Shown piece after piece: positions 1 to 5,828 of a stretch of 8,249 bases of DNA. Position 1 is the first letter of the stretch, and every line of letters starts with the position of its first letter. The stretch covers positions 1-8,249 of the forward strand of contig JAQGNM010000072.1 of NCBI GenBank assembly GCA_028291845.1. Direction: 5' to 3'. The position numbers were made by a program, and so were the translations under genes. Below the pieces are notes generated by a model. The model did not search any database, was not told the DNA's origin, and saw only the letters and a program-made list of their open reading frames with translations. The stretch is from Massilia sp. GTDB taxonomy: Bacteria > Pseudomonadota > Gammaproteobacteria > Burkholderiales > Burkholderiaceae_D.

Positions 1-324
1 TTGCACAAGCACCTGCTGCCGAAATTAGCACCCGATGCGCTGCTGGTGAGCGACGCCAACGCCGCCTATAAAACGTTTGCGCGCCAGGCCAAGATCGCGC
101 ACCGGGCCGTCAATCTGCGGCGCGGCATGCGGGTCGAAGGGTACGCGCACATTCAAAACGTCGATGCCTATCACGGCCGTTTTAAAAACTGGCTACGGCA
201 TTTCAATGGCGTGGCCACGCGCTACCTGGAGAATTATCTGGGTTGGCGCTGGGCAATCGACCTGGGGCGCATTGCGGACGCGCCGCGCTTTCTTAGAGCG
301 GCGCTGGGGAAATTCAATAGCTAA
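1..324 (+). CDS. IS1595-family (ISXO2-like) transposase, C-terminal part, cut by window edge
   Basis: The reading frame is open from the first base and ends at TAA 322-324, giving 107 residues. The TTG at base 1 is probably not the real start, because transposases of this family are roughly 300 residues long. The segment around residues 14-23 (LLVSDANAAYK) fits the second catalytic Asp region of the DDE domain. The stretch from residue 50 onward (HIQNVDAYHGRFKNWLRHF, then GVATRYLENYLGWRW) is the typical C-terminal signature of the IS1595 group within the ISXO2-like transposase domain. The protein would cut and join the ends of its insertion sequence. It is oriented towards ribE and converges with it. 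Whether the element is complete cannot be judged, since its left end lies outside the window and I could not identify its right inverted repeat. The family assignment rests on recognised motifs, not on a search. Confidence 0.85.
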   Translation: MHKHLLPKLAPDALLVSDANAAYKTFARQAKIAHRAVNLRRGMRVEGYAHIQNVDAYHGRFKNWLRHFNGVATRYLENYLGWRWAIDLGRIADAPRFLRAALGKFNS

Positions 325-475
325 CGGTGAAAGCGCCAATAAATATGCCGAGAATGAGAATCGCTCCGACACTGCGTCTCGCATGTTCGCCAGCCCTCGG
401 CCTGTCTGCGCTTTGCTCCTTGTCTCGAAGCGATTTCCACACATAAAATAATCAACGAATTCCTGATTCACCACA
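325..475. other. Non-coding flank between transposase and MITE-like element
   Basis: These 151 bases follow the transposase stop codon and are less GC-rich than the rest of the window. They should contain the right end of the IS1595-family element and then ancestral DNA downstream of ribE, but I cannot place the boundary because no partner inverted repeat is available. The open frames that cross the region (for example minus 193-474) resemble no known protein and largely overlap the transposase antisense. I see no RNA gene and no convincing intrinsic terminator. Confidence 0.5.
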
Positions 476-479
476 CTAG
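476..479. repeat. CTAG target-site duplication, left copy
   Basis: CTAG directly precedes the left inverted repeat and is repeated at 651-654 right after the right one. The motif is palindromic and fits the YTAR target preference known for IS5-group elements. Confidence 0.65.
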
Positions 480-497
480 GGAAGCACTGATTTATTC
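480..497 (+). repeat. Left terminal inverted repeat of MITE-like element
   Basis: The sequence GGAAGCACTGATTTATTC matches the reverse complement of 633-650 at 15 of 18 positions. The differences are at positions 4, 6 and 8 of the repeat. Confidence 0.8.
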
Positions 498-632
498 ATG
501 ACGGCAGACTCGGCACACGAAAAAAGCGCCCAGCTGCATTGCAACTTCTCGCCGTGCCGCAGCATGACTGCGGTGTTGCGCCTTGCCGGGCTGGATTTTC
601 GTAAACCTGTGCGTGACCGACTCCATCCGACG

Positions 633-650
633 GAATAAATCAATACGTCC
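633..650 (-). repeat. Right terminal inverted repeat of MITE-like element
   Basis: Read on the minus strand it is GGACGTATTGATTTATTC, the partner of the left repeat at 480-497. The outermost GGA and the inner ten bases are identical between the two ends. Confidence 0.8.
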
Positions 651-654
651 CTAG
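651..654. repeat. CTAG target-site duplication, right copy, containing the ribE stop codon
   Basis: The second CTAG lies directly outside the right inverted repeat. Its first three bases, read on the minus strand, are the TAG stop codon of ribE, so duplication of the target kept the stop codon intact. Confidence 0.65.
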
Positions 655-1271
655 CGGGTGCTGGTCAAGGACAGCATGCGCTCGACATAGCGGGCGATCA
701 GGTCGATTTCCAGGTTGACCTTGCTACCGGCGGCCAGGTGCTTCAGAGTGGTGACGGCGATGGTGTGCGGAATCAGGTTGATGGAAAAGCGGCATACCTG
801 GTCGACATCCTCGACCCGGTTGACGGTCAGGGAAACGCCGTTGACCACCACCGACCCTTTGAAGGCCAGAAAACGCGCCAGCTCGGCCGGCGCATCGATC
901 ACCAGTTCCCATGATTCGCCGACCGCCTCGAAGCGGTGCACGGCGCCGATGCCGTCGACGTGGCCCGACACCAGGTGGCCGCCCAGGCGCTCGGCCAGGG
1001 TCAGCGCCTTTTCCAGGTTGACTTCGCCCGGTTGATCGAGTCCGGCGGTGCAGTTCAGGCTTTCGCGCGAGACGTCGACGGCGAAGCTGCTGGCGGTTTT
1101 TTCGACCACCGTCATGCAGGCGCCATTGATGGCGATCGAGTCGCCCAGGCCGACGTCGGCCAGCGGCAAGCCGCCGCAGTCGATGTCGAGACGCACGCCG
1201 GCGTCGACGCCGCCCGCGAGCGGGGTGACCGAGTTGATTTTGCCGACGGCGGCGACGATTCCTGTGAACAT
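651..1271 (-). CDS. ribE: Riboflavin synthase, alpha subunit
   Basis: This cytoplasmic enzyme converts two molecules of 6,7-dimethyl-8-ribityllumazine into riboflavin plus the pyrimidine precursor, the last step of riboflavin synthesis. The 206-residue product has the normal length for the family. It begins with the diagnostic MFTGIV and has two tandem lumazine-binding domains: residues 1 to about 95 with GDSIAINGACMTV (43-55), and about 96 to 190 with LGGHLVSGHVDG (96-107) and VNGVSLTVN (143-151). The C-terminal helix region ends in LIARYVERM. The ATG at 1271 is preceded by AGGAA at 1281-1285. The gene starts 12 bases after the ribD stop, so the two are surely co-transcribed. The TAG stop is embedded in the target duplication of a MITE-like element. 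The ribBA and ribH genes that often follow are not seen; transposable elements lie there instead. The gene is also called ribC in some organisms. Confidence 0.97.
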   Translation of the reverse strand: MFTGIVAAVGKINSVTPLAGGVDAGVRLDIDCGGLPLADVGLGDSIAINGACMTVVEKTASSFAVDVSRESLNCTAGLDQPGEVNLEKALTLAERLGGHLVSGHVDGIGAVHRFEAVGESWELVIDAPAELARFLAFKGSVVVNGVSLTVNRVEDVDQVCRFSINLIPHTIAVTTLKHLAAGSKVNLEIDLIARYVERMLSLTSTR

Positions 1272-1280
1272 GGTGCGAAT

Positions 1281-1285
1281 TTCCT
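1281..1285 (-). promoter_or_regulatory. Ribosome binding site of ribE
   Basis: AGGAA on the minus strand lies 9 bases before the ribE ATG and shares bases with the ribD stop codon (1284-1286). This arrangement favours translational coupling of ribE to ribD. Confidence 0.6.
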
Positions 1286-2381
1286 AATCAGCGGTAAAGC
1301 GTGCAAGGATACGCAAATCGGCGCCGATTTGCTGAACCTGGTGAAAAGCGAGCTGCTGGCGCTGCTCCAGCGCGTCGTACGGTCCCAGTGAAAACATGCC
1401 CTGTGCGGTGCCCAGCAGGCATGGCGCCAGGTACACCAACAACTCGTCGACGCAGCCTTCGCGAATCAGCGAGCCGTTGAGTTTGCTACCCGCTTCGACG
1501 TGCACCTCGTTGATTTCGCGCCGTCCCAGTTCGCGCATCAGGGCCGGCAGGTCGACCTTGCCGTCGGCATTGGGCAGCAGCAGTACTTCATGGCCGGCCG
1601 CCTGCAGGGCCCGAACGCGGCCGGCTTCCGGGCGGGCGGCGACAATCCAGCACGGCTCGCCGGCGAGGATACGGGCGTCCAGCGAAATGTCGAGGCGGCT
1701 GTCGACGATCACGCGCTGGGGCTGGCGCAAGCTGTCGGTGGCGCGCACCGTCATTTGCGGGTCGTCCGATTTCACCGTGCCGATGCCGGTGAGGATGACG
1801 CCGGCGCGCGCACGCCAGGCGTGGCCGTCGGCGCGCGCCTCGGCGCCGGTGATCCATTGGCTGACGCCGTTGTGCAGGGCGGTGCCGCCGTCGATGCTGG
1901 CGGCGGTTTTCATGCGCACCCACGGCAGGCCGCGCCGCATGCGCGAGAAAAAGCCGATGTTCAGCTCATACGCTTCGTGCGCCAGCACGCCGGTGCGGGT
2001 GGCGATGCCGTGCGCGGCCAGCTTGGCCAAGCCCTGCCCCGCTACCAGCGGATTGGGATCCTCGATGGCAGCCACCACCCGCCCCAGACCGGCGCGCACC
2101 AGCGCGTCCGAACACGGCGGCGTGCGTCCGAAATGGTTGCAAGGTTCGAGGGTGACGTACGCGGTGGCGCCGCGCACCTCGTGCCCCCTGGCGGCGGCGT
2201 CGCGCAGGGCTTCGATTTCCGCATGGGCCTGCCCGGGCGGCTGCGTGTGGCCGGCGCCGATCACCACGCCGTCGCGCACGATCACGCAGCCCACACGGGG
2301 ATTGGGGGCGGTGCTGGTCATGCCCTTGGCGGCCCATTCCAGGGCCAGTGTCATGCCTTCGTTGTCGTTTTGGATTTGCAC
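1284..2381 (-). CDS. ribD: Bifunctional riboflavin biosynthesis protein RibD (deaminase/reductase)
   Basis: RibD carries out two successive cytoplasmic steps of riboflavin synthesis: deamination of the diaminopyrimidine product of GTP cyclohydrolase II, then NADPH-dependent reduction of the ribose side chain. The 365-residue protein shows both domains. The N-terminal zinc deaminase (about 1-145) has NPRVGCVIV (27-35), HAE at 53-55 and PCNHFGRTPPC at 80-90, giving zinc ligands His53, Cys81 and Cys90; Asn82 replaces the more usual Ser. The C-terminal reductase has MKTAASIDG (157-165), GIGTVKSDDPQMTVR (199-213) and VEAGSKLNGSLI (295-306). The frame starts with GTG at 2381; an ATG at codon 10 (2354) is the alternative. 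GTG is preferred because relatives have a few residues before the first helix, although the upstream Shine-Dalgarno sequence is weak. It lies downstream of fimT, and I saw no FMN riboswitch in front of it. Confidence 0.96.
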   Translation of the reverse strand: MQIQNDNEGMTLALEWAAKGMTSTAPNPRVGCVIVRDGVVIGAGHTQPPGQAHAEIEALRDAAARGHEVRGATAYVTLEPCNHFGRTPPCSDALVRAGLGRVVAAIEDPNPLVAGQGLAKLAAHGIATRTGVLAHEAYELNIGFFSRMRRGLPWVRMKTAASIDGGTALHNGVSQWITGAEARADGHAWRARAGVILTGIGTVKSDDPQMTVRATDSLRQPQRVIVDSRLDISLDARILAGEPCWIVAARPEAGRVRALQAAGHEVLLLPNADGKVDLPALMRELGRREINEVHVEAGSKLNGSLIREGCVDELLVYLAPCLLGTAQGMFSLGPYDALEQRQQLAFHQVQQIGADLRILARFTAD

Positions 2382-2413
2382 TGGTCGCTTCGTGGATTAA
2401 AGTTGCGGGGCTC

Positions 2414-2434
2414 AAAAAAGGCGCGCAGTTCGCC
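2414..2434 (-). terminator. Weak terminator-like hairpin between fimT and ribD
   Basis: On the minus strand GGCG (2431-2434) and CGCC (2420-2423) can pair around a 7-base loop and are followed directly by six T residues (2414-2419). A 4-bp stem is short for an intrinsic terminator, so it may only reduce read-through from the pilus operon into ribD. It is the only terminator-like structure in the 74-base gap. Confidence 0.3.
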
Positions 2435-2455
2435 GGAAAACAAGGGGAGCACGCC

Positions 2456-3064
2456 TCACGAATCCGCCCCTGCGCAGGCCAGCGGTTCGCGGGCCGGATC
2501 GCACAACCTGGCGCGCCCCAGCATGTTGATCTTGATGCGGCGAATCTGCTCGCCCTGTTTCAGGGTCATGGTGCCGAAGCGCGACGCCAGGCTGTTGGCA
2601 TGGTTGCAGCCGCGTCCCATACTATTATAAGCAAGATAAGGCGGTCCCTGCTGCGCACCGAAGTGCATCGTATAAGCGATTCCCGGCGCGGGCGACGGGC
2701 GCCGCACCAGTATCTCGTCGCCGCCATCCGGGCGCCGGTCGCCGTTGCGGTCGATGAACACGGTCCAGCCATCGCCCCAGTCGAGCGTAGCGGCCGTCGG
2801 CGCCAGCAGCACGGTTTGCCCGAGCGCGATGGCCTGCCCGCGCGCCAGTTCGACAGCGCCGAACAAGTCGGCGGCCGCCATCCGCAGCCGGTAGGCGCGC
2901 AGCATGTCGCCCATGGCGGGCATGGCAATGCTCAACAGGACAAGCGAAATCGCCAGCACCGCCAGCAACTCGACCAGGGTATGGCCGGCGCGGGCGGAGG
3001 CGGCTGGGGTGGCCGCGGTCGCCGACGACGCGGTCCTTGGCGCTGTGACTGCGCGCGCCTTCAT
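2456..3064 (-). CDS. fimT: FimT/FimU-like (GspH family) type IV pilus minor pseudopilin
   Basis: This is a minor pilin expected to join the PilVWX-PilE tip complex that primes pilus assembly in the inner membrane. The 202-residue product has an Ala-rich leader of 27 residues ending in Gly27, then HTLVELLAVLAISLVLLSIAMPAM, a class III prepilin signal with the conserved Glu at mature position 5. The GspH-type head follows, with GWTVFIDRNGDRRPDGGDEIL at 99-119 and NMLGRARLC at 180-188. Cys153, Cys188 and Cys197 could form a disulphide. Mature position 1 is His, not the usual Phe or Met. The ATG at 3064 overlaps the pilE stop as ATGA; a longer frame to 3271 lies within pilE and is rejected. Codons around residues 143-149 are unusually AT-rich. 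The family is clear; FimT and FimU cannot be told apart here. It is last in the operon, whereas fimU is first in Pseudomonas. Confidence 0.88.
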   Translation of the reverse strand: MKARAVTAPRTASSATAATPAASARAGHTLVELLAVLAISLVLLSIAMPAMGDMLRAYRLRMAAADLFGAVELARGQAIALGQTVLLAPTAATLDWGDGWTVFIDRNGDRRPDGGDEILVRRPSPAPGIAYTMHFGAQQGPPYLAYNSMGRGCNHANSLASRFGTMTLKQGEQIRRIKINMLGRARLCDPAREPLACAGADS

Positions 3065-3543
3065 TGCCAGCACGCGCTCCGCCCTGTCGCGGCGCGCTGT
3101 TCTCCCGTGCTGAGCAGACTCAAGGCCCCGCATTCGGCATCGCGAAAGCGGCCGTCGACCTTGTCGGTGCCGGGCGTGGCGACGATTTCGATGCATTGCG
3201 AGAGGTCGGCATTGGCGCACGGCTGCGCGTGCAATTCGTACGCGCTGGCGGTGGCGCTGGCGCCCGACCACCAGCGCACGGCGGCGCTGCCCGCGTCGCC
3301 ACCGCTACCGGCGCCGGCGTTGGCATCGGCGGAAAAGGCCAGATAACGGTTACTACGGCTGTAGACACTTTCTTGTGCCTGCATGACTTGGAGCAAGGCG
3401 AGCTTGCCCTCCAGCCGGCGCGTTCTCAGAACGTGGGCGGCGTAAGAAGGAAAGGCGATGCTGCACAGAATGCTGACGACGGTCAGCACGATCAACAGTT
3501 CGATGAGGGTGAAGCCGCGGCGCGATGGTTCAGGTCGATACAT
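3061..3543 (-). CDS. pilE: Type IV pilus minor pilin PilE
   Basis: The 160-residue product is a pilin-like protein expected in the minor-pilin complex with PilV, PilW, PilX and PilY1. A 10-residue basic leader (MYRPEPSRRG) is followed by FTLIELLIVLTVVSILCSIAFPSY, a textbook prepilin cleavage site with Glu at mature position 5. The helix continues with RRLEGKLALLQVMQAQESVYSRSNRY (42-67), typical of PilE, and the C-terminus ends in CW plus Gln, a family hallmark. Four cysteines in the head (109, 117, 138, 158) suggest two disulphides rather than the usual one. The start is uncertain: ATG 3543 gives the normal short leader, but the frame is open to GTG 3642, which overlaps the pilY1 stop as GTGA and would translate the repeat at 3563-3609 into the leader. 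The stop overlaps fimT by 4 bases. The major pilin is unlikely to be this gene, given its place in the minor-pilin operon. Confidence 0.92.
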   Translation of the reverse strand: MYRPEPSRRGFTLIELLIVLTVVSILCSIAFPSYAAHVLRTRRLEGKLALLQVMQAQESVYSRSNRYLAFSADANAGAGSGGDAGSAAVRWWSGASATASAYELHAQPCANADLSQCIEIVATPGTDKVDGRFRDAECGALSLLSTGEQRAATGRSACWQ

Positions 3544-3562
3544 GGGTGGTCTCGTCGTCAAA

Positions 3563-3609
3563 GGTGTCAAGGGGTGCCAAGGGGTGTCAAGGTGCCAACG
3601 GGTGTCAGG
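3563..3609. repeat. Alternating GGTGTC/GGTGCC short repeat upstream of pilE
   Basis: Five hexamers alternate on the plus strand: GGTGTC at 3563, GGTGCC at 3573, GGTGTC at 3583, GGTGCC at 3591 and GGTGTC at 3601. Most are followed by AA or AAGG. The spacing is 10, 10, 8 and 10 bases, close to one DNA turn. The array fills most of the 95-base gap between pilY1 and pilE. Its role is unknown; it could be a protein-binding array or a replication-slippage product. Confidence 0.7.
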
Positions 3610-3638
3610 AAGCGGGAAACAAAGGACGCGAGCAAGTT

Positions 3639-5828
3639 TCACGGCGGTTTAACGGCGGCAGCGTGCAGTTCGCGCCAGTTGGCGATTTCGCGCCAGCTCA
3701 GGCGCCCGGCCGGCCCGCCGACACGTGCGCTCTCGACCGGCGCGGCCGCACCGGCGGACGGCAAACGGAACACGCCGACCGAGCGCAGGACCCGGGTCGC
3801 ACCGGTCGGCGTGGCGGCTCCGGCGCCGGCGGCGTGGCTGACCAACAGCGGCGGCAAGCCGTCGTCACTGGCGCCGCTGCCGGTCGGCATGCCCTTGACC
3901 TTGCCGATATCGGCCCCCGTGAGCGTGCCGGGCGACGGTATCCCGCGGCGGTTGTAGGCCAGGCCGGTCAGGCTGTCGAGCAGGTAGCTGCGCGCGGTCG
4001 GATGACAGGGATCGCGTCCCGGGGCCGTGGTGGTGATCGCCACCGCGCCGCCGGCCGGCGCCGGCGCCGCGGCCAGGCGTTCTCCGTCCGCCAGCGCGCG
4101 CGGATAATCGAAATACCAGCCTTGTTTCACAGTGCTGCCGGCGCCGTTGTAATCGAAGCGCTCGCCATCGACGAAAAACGCATCGGCACCGTCCGCTGCG
4201 CTCAGGCGGCGCTGCGCCAGCGCGCGCCGCCCGGCCACCGGCGCGATGGGCGAGGCGTCGCTGTCGCGCACCGCGTAAAACGACTGCTGCACGAAGCCGG
4301 CGGGTTGCAGGTCGCCAGCTTCGATGGCGCGCCCGGTGCCGAACATGATCAGGTAGCCGCCCCCGGGCGCGAACACCGGGCGCGCCGCCTGGGTGATTGG
4401 CTGGACGGCGCCATCCGCGGCGCGGGCGTGAAACAAGGCGGCGGCGCCCGGCGCGGCGGCCCCCGGCGCGCCACCAACGTCGCGGGCGCTGACAGCACCG
4501 TCCAGGTCGAAGCGCCACAGGGTGCCCTGCAGGTCGCCTGCATAGGCGCGGCGGGCGCTGCCGTCGGGATTGAAGGTCAGCACCGGCGGCGCCAGGGCAT
4601 TGGCGACTTGGGGCGCGCTTGAAGGTGTGCGCAAGCGCAGGTAATTGTCGCCGAGGCGCCACGGTGCGGCGGCGGGCTTGTCGAGGGCCAGCAAAAACAG
4701 CAGGCCGTCGGCGCCACCATCGGCCGGATTGATGCCGTTGCCGACCAGCGCAAAGTAACGATAGACCCGCTCAGCCGCTCTGCCACCGACGCGCAGCTTG
4801 ACGATCAGCGGCGGCGCGTGGATGAAACCGATGGCGGCGTCGTCCTGCTCGGTGAATTCCCACAGCGCCACCGGATCGGCGGCGGCATCGGTGATGTCGA
4901 GGGCGAACAGGCCGCGCGCGCCCATGCCCATGCCACCGGCCAGGATCGAGCGCCACTGGCCGCTGATCAACGCCTCGCCCTGCCCTGGCGCGGCGTCGAC
5001 GCCGGCAAAGCGGGGCGCATCCGCGGGCGTTGCAGCGTCGGCATGGCGCGCCAGCGACGGCAGCAGCGCGCGCGGCAGATAGGCGAAGCGCTCGGCACCA
5101 TCGCTCCAGTCGAAGGCATGCAGCATGCCGTCGCTGGCGCCGACCACCACCCGCCTCTGACGCATCAGATATTGCCTGTAAAAGGCCGCATAGCCGGGAA
5201 CGGCTGCCAGCTCGGCGGCGGCCGCCGGCGCACCGGCCAGCAAGGGGGTCGAGCGGACGATCTCGCCCAGCAGACCTTGGCGCTGCCGAAACAGGGTCCC
5301 CTCGCCCGCCCGTTCGCCACGCAGATAGCCCAAGCGCGCTTCACCGAGGCCGTCGCCGCCGGGATCGAGCGCCAGGCGTTGGTCATCGGCAAGCTGCGCC
5401 CACACCAAGGGCACGGTCCGGCCATCGGCCGACATGCTGAAGATGCGGCGCTCGGCCGGCGGCGGACCAGCGCCGTCGAGCACCGCGGCGGCATCCCAGG
5501 CCGGCGCGCCCACCACCAGTGCGTCAACGCTGCCGCTCAGGGCGCGGCGCACCAGTCGCCCCACCCCGCGGCCCTGGTCGTAGGCCGCTTCGAGGACATA
5601 GCCAGAGTCCTGTCCGGAGCCGGATCCCAGGCCGGCGACGCGCTGGGCGCTGTGCCAGCCGCCGCCGCACGCCACCGGACCGGGCGGATAGGCTGGCACC
5701 GACAAGGGTGGAGCCGCCTGCGCGACGGCGCACAGCAGCAGCGCCATGCTCGCCTGCCCGATGACGGCAAGCGCCGCGGCCGCCAGCGCGATCATGCGCG
5801 CCATCGTACGCGTTTTAGGCCCGCTCAT
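3639..5828 (-). CDS. pilY1: PilY1/PilC-family type IV pilus tip-associated protein, compact form
   Basis: PilY1 is an exported protein at the pilus tip that acts in pilus assembly, adhesion and surface sensing. The 729-residue product starts with a basic region and hydrophobic stretch (residues 9-38), a signal peptide probably cut after AVAQA. From about residue 165 the Neisseria PilC-type beta-propeller domain is evident: LGYLRGE (166-172), GLLGEIVRSTPLLAG (185-199), VVVGASDGMLHAFD (227-240), FAYLPRALLPSL (248-259), WRSILAGGMGMGARGLFALDI (292-312), RAYAGDLQGTLWRFDL (427-442), GGYLIMFGTGR (490-500) and near the end GRLSWREI (708-715). It is shorter than many PilY1 proteins (about 1000 residues or more): only about 125 residues separate the signal peptide from the propeller, with no room for a von Willebrand A domain. 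The usual Asp-rich calcium loop before the AYAGDL motif is degenerate. ATG 5828 overlaps the pilX stop as ATGA; an upstream in-frame extension lies inside pilX and is rejected. Confidence 0.94.
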   Translation of the reverse strand: MSGPKTRTMARMIALAAAALAVIGQASMALLLCAVAQAAPPLSVPAYPPGPVACGGGWHSAQRVAGLGSGSGQDSGYVLEAAYDQGRGVGRLVRRALSGSVDALVVGAPAWDAAAVLDGAGPPPAERRIFSMSADGRTVPLVWAQLADDQRLALDPGGDGLGEARLGYLRGERAGEGTLFRQRQGLLGEIVRSTPLLAGAPAAAAELAAVPGYAAFYRQYLMRQRRVVVGASDGMLHAFDWSDGAERFAYLPRALLPSLARHADAATPADAPRFAGVDAAPGQGEALISGQWRSILAGGMGMGARGLFALDITDAAADPVALWEFTEQDDAAIGFIHAPPLIVKLRVGGRAAERVYRYFALVGNGINPADGGADGLLFLLALDKPAAAPWRLGDNYLRLRTPSSAPQVANALAPPVLTFNPDGSARRAYAGDLQGTLWRFDLDGAVSARDVGGAPGAAAPGAAALFHARAADGAVQPITQAARPVFAPGGGYLIMFGTGRAIEAGDLQPAGFVQQSFYAVRDSDASPIAPVAGRRALAQRRLSAADGADAFFVDGERFDYNGAGSTVKQGWYFDYPRALADGERLAAAPAPAGGAVAITTTAPGRDPCHPTARSYLLDSLTGLAYNRRGIPSPGTLTGADIGKVKGMPTGSGASDDGLPPLLVSHAAGAGAATPTGATRVLRSVGVFRLPSAGAAAPVESARVGGPAGRLSWREIANWRELHAAAVKPP

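Larger units (their letters stand above)
480..650. mobile_element. 171-bp non-autonomous inverted-repeat element (MITE-like), probably IS5-related
   Basis: The element is bounded by 18-base terminal inverted repeats matching at 15 of 18 positions, including the inner ten bases (TGATTTATTC). It is flanked on both sides by CTAG. A 4-base duplication of the YTAR type is known for the IS5 group of the IS5 family, and terminal sequences beginning GGAAG also occur there, so an IS5-derived MITE is the favoured reading. An IS630-type element with TA duplication cannot be excluded, because CTAG contains TA. Subterminal similarity continues inwards imperfectly (GACTCGGCACACG near the left end against GAGTCGGTCACG near the right). 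The interior has no credible ORF. It carries a perfect 6-bp hairpin at 557-573 (CCGCAG, 5-base loop, CTGCGG). The insertion lies exactly at the 3' end of ribE. Confidence 0.75.

Noticed and set aside
193..474. Minus-strand frame of 93 codons overlapping the transposase end
   Set aside because: It has a GTG start, no recognised motif and overlaps the transposase C-terminus antisense. It is more likely a chance frame.
2382..2455. FMN riboswitch upstream of ribD
   Set aside because: The gap is only 74 bases and shows none of the conserved RFN-element segments or multi-helix arrangement.
3525..4622. Long plus-strand open frame (365 codons) antisense to pilY1, and similar ones at 1396-2400, 1500-2630 and 4818-5861
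   Set aside because: They are frame shadows expected in GC-rich DNA. Their products are low-complexity Arg/Ala/Gly-rich, resemble no family and lie over genes with clear homology.
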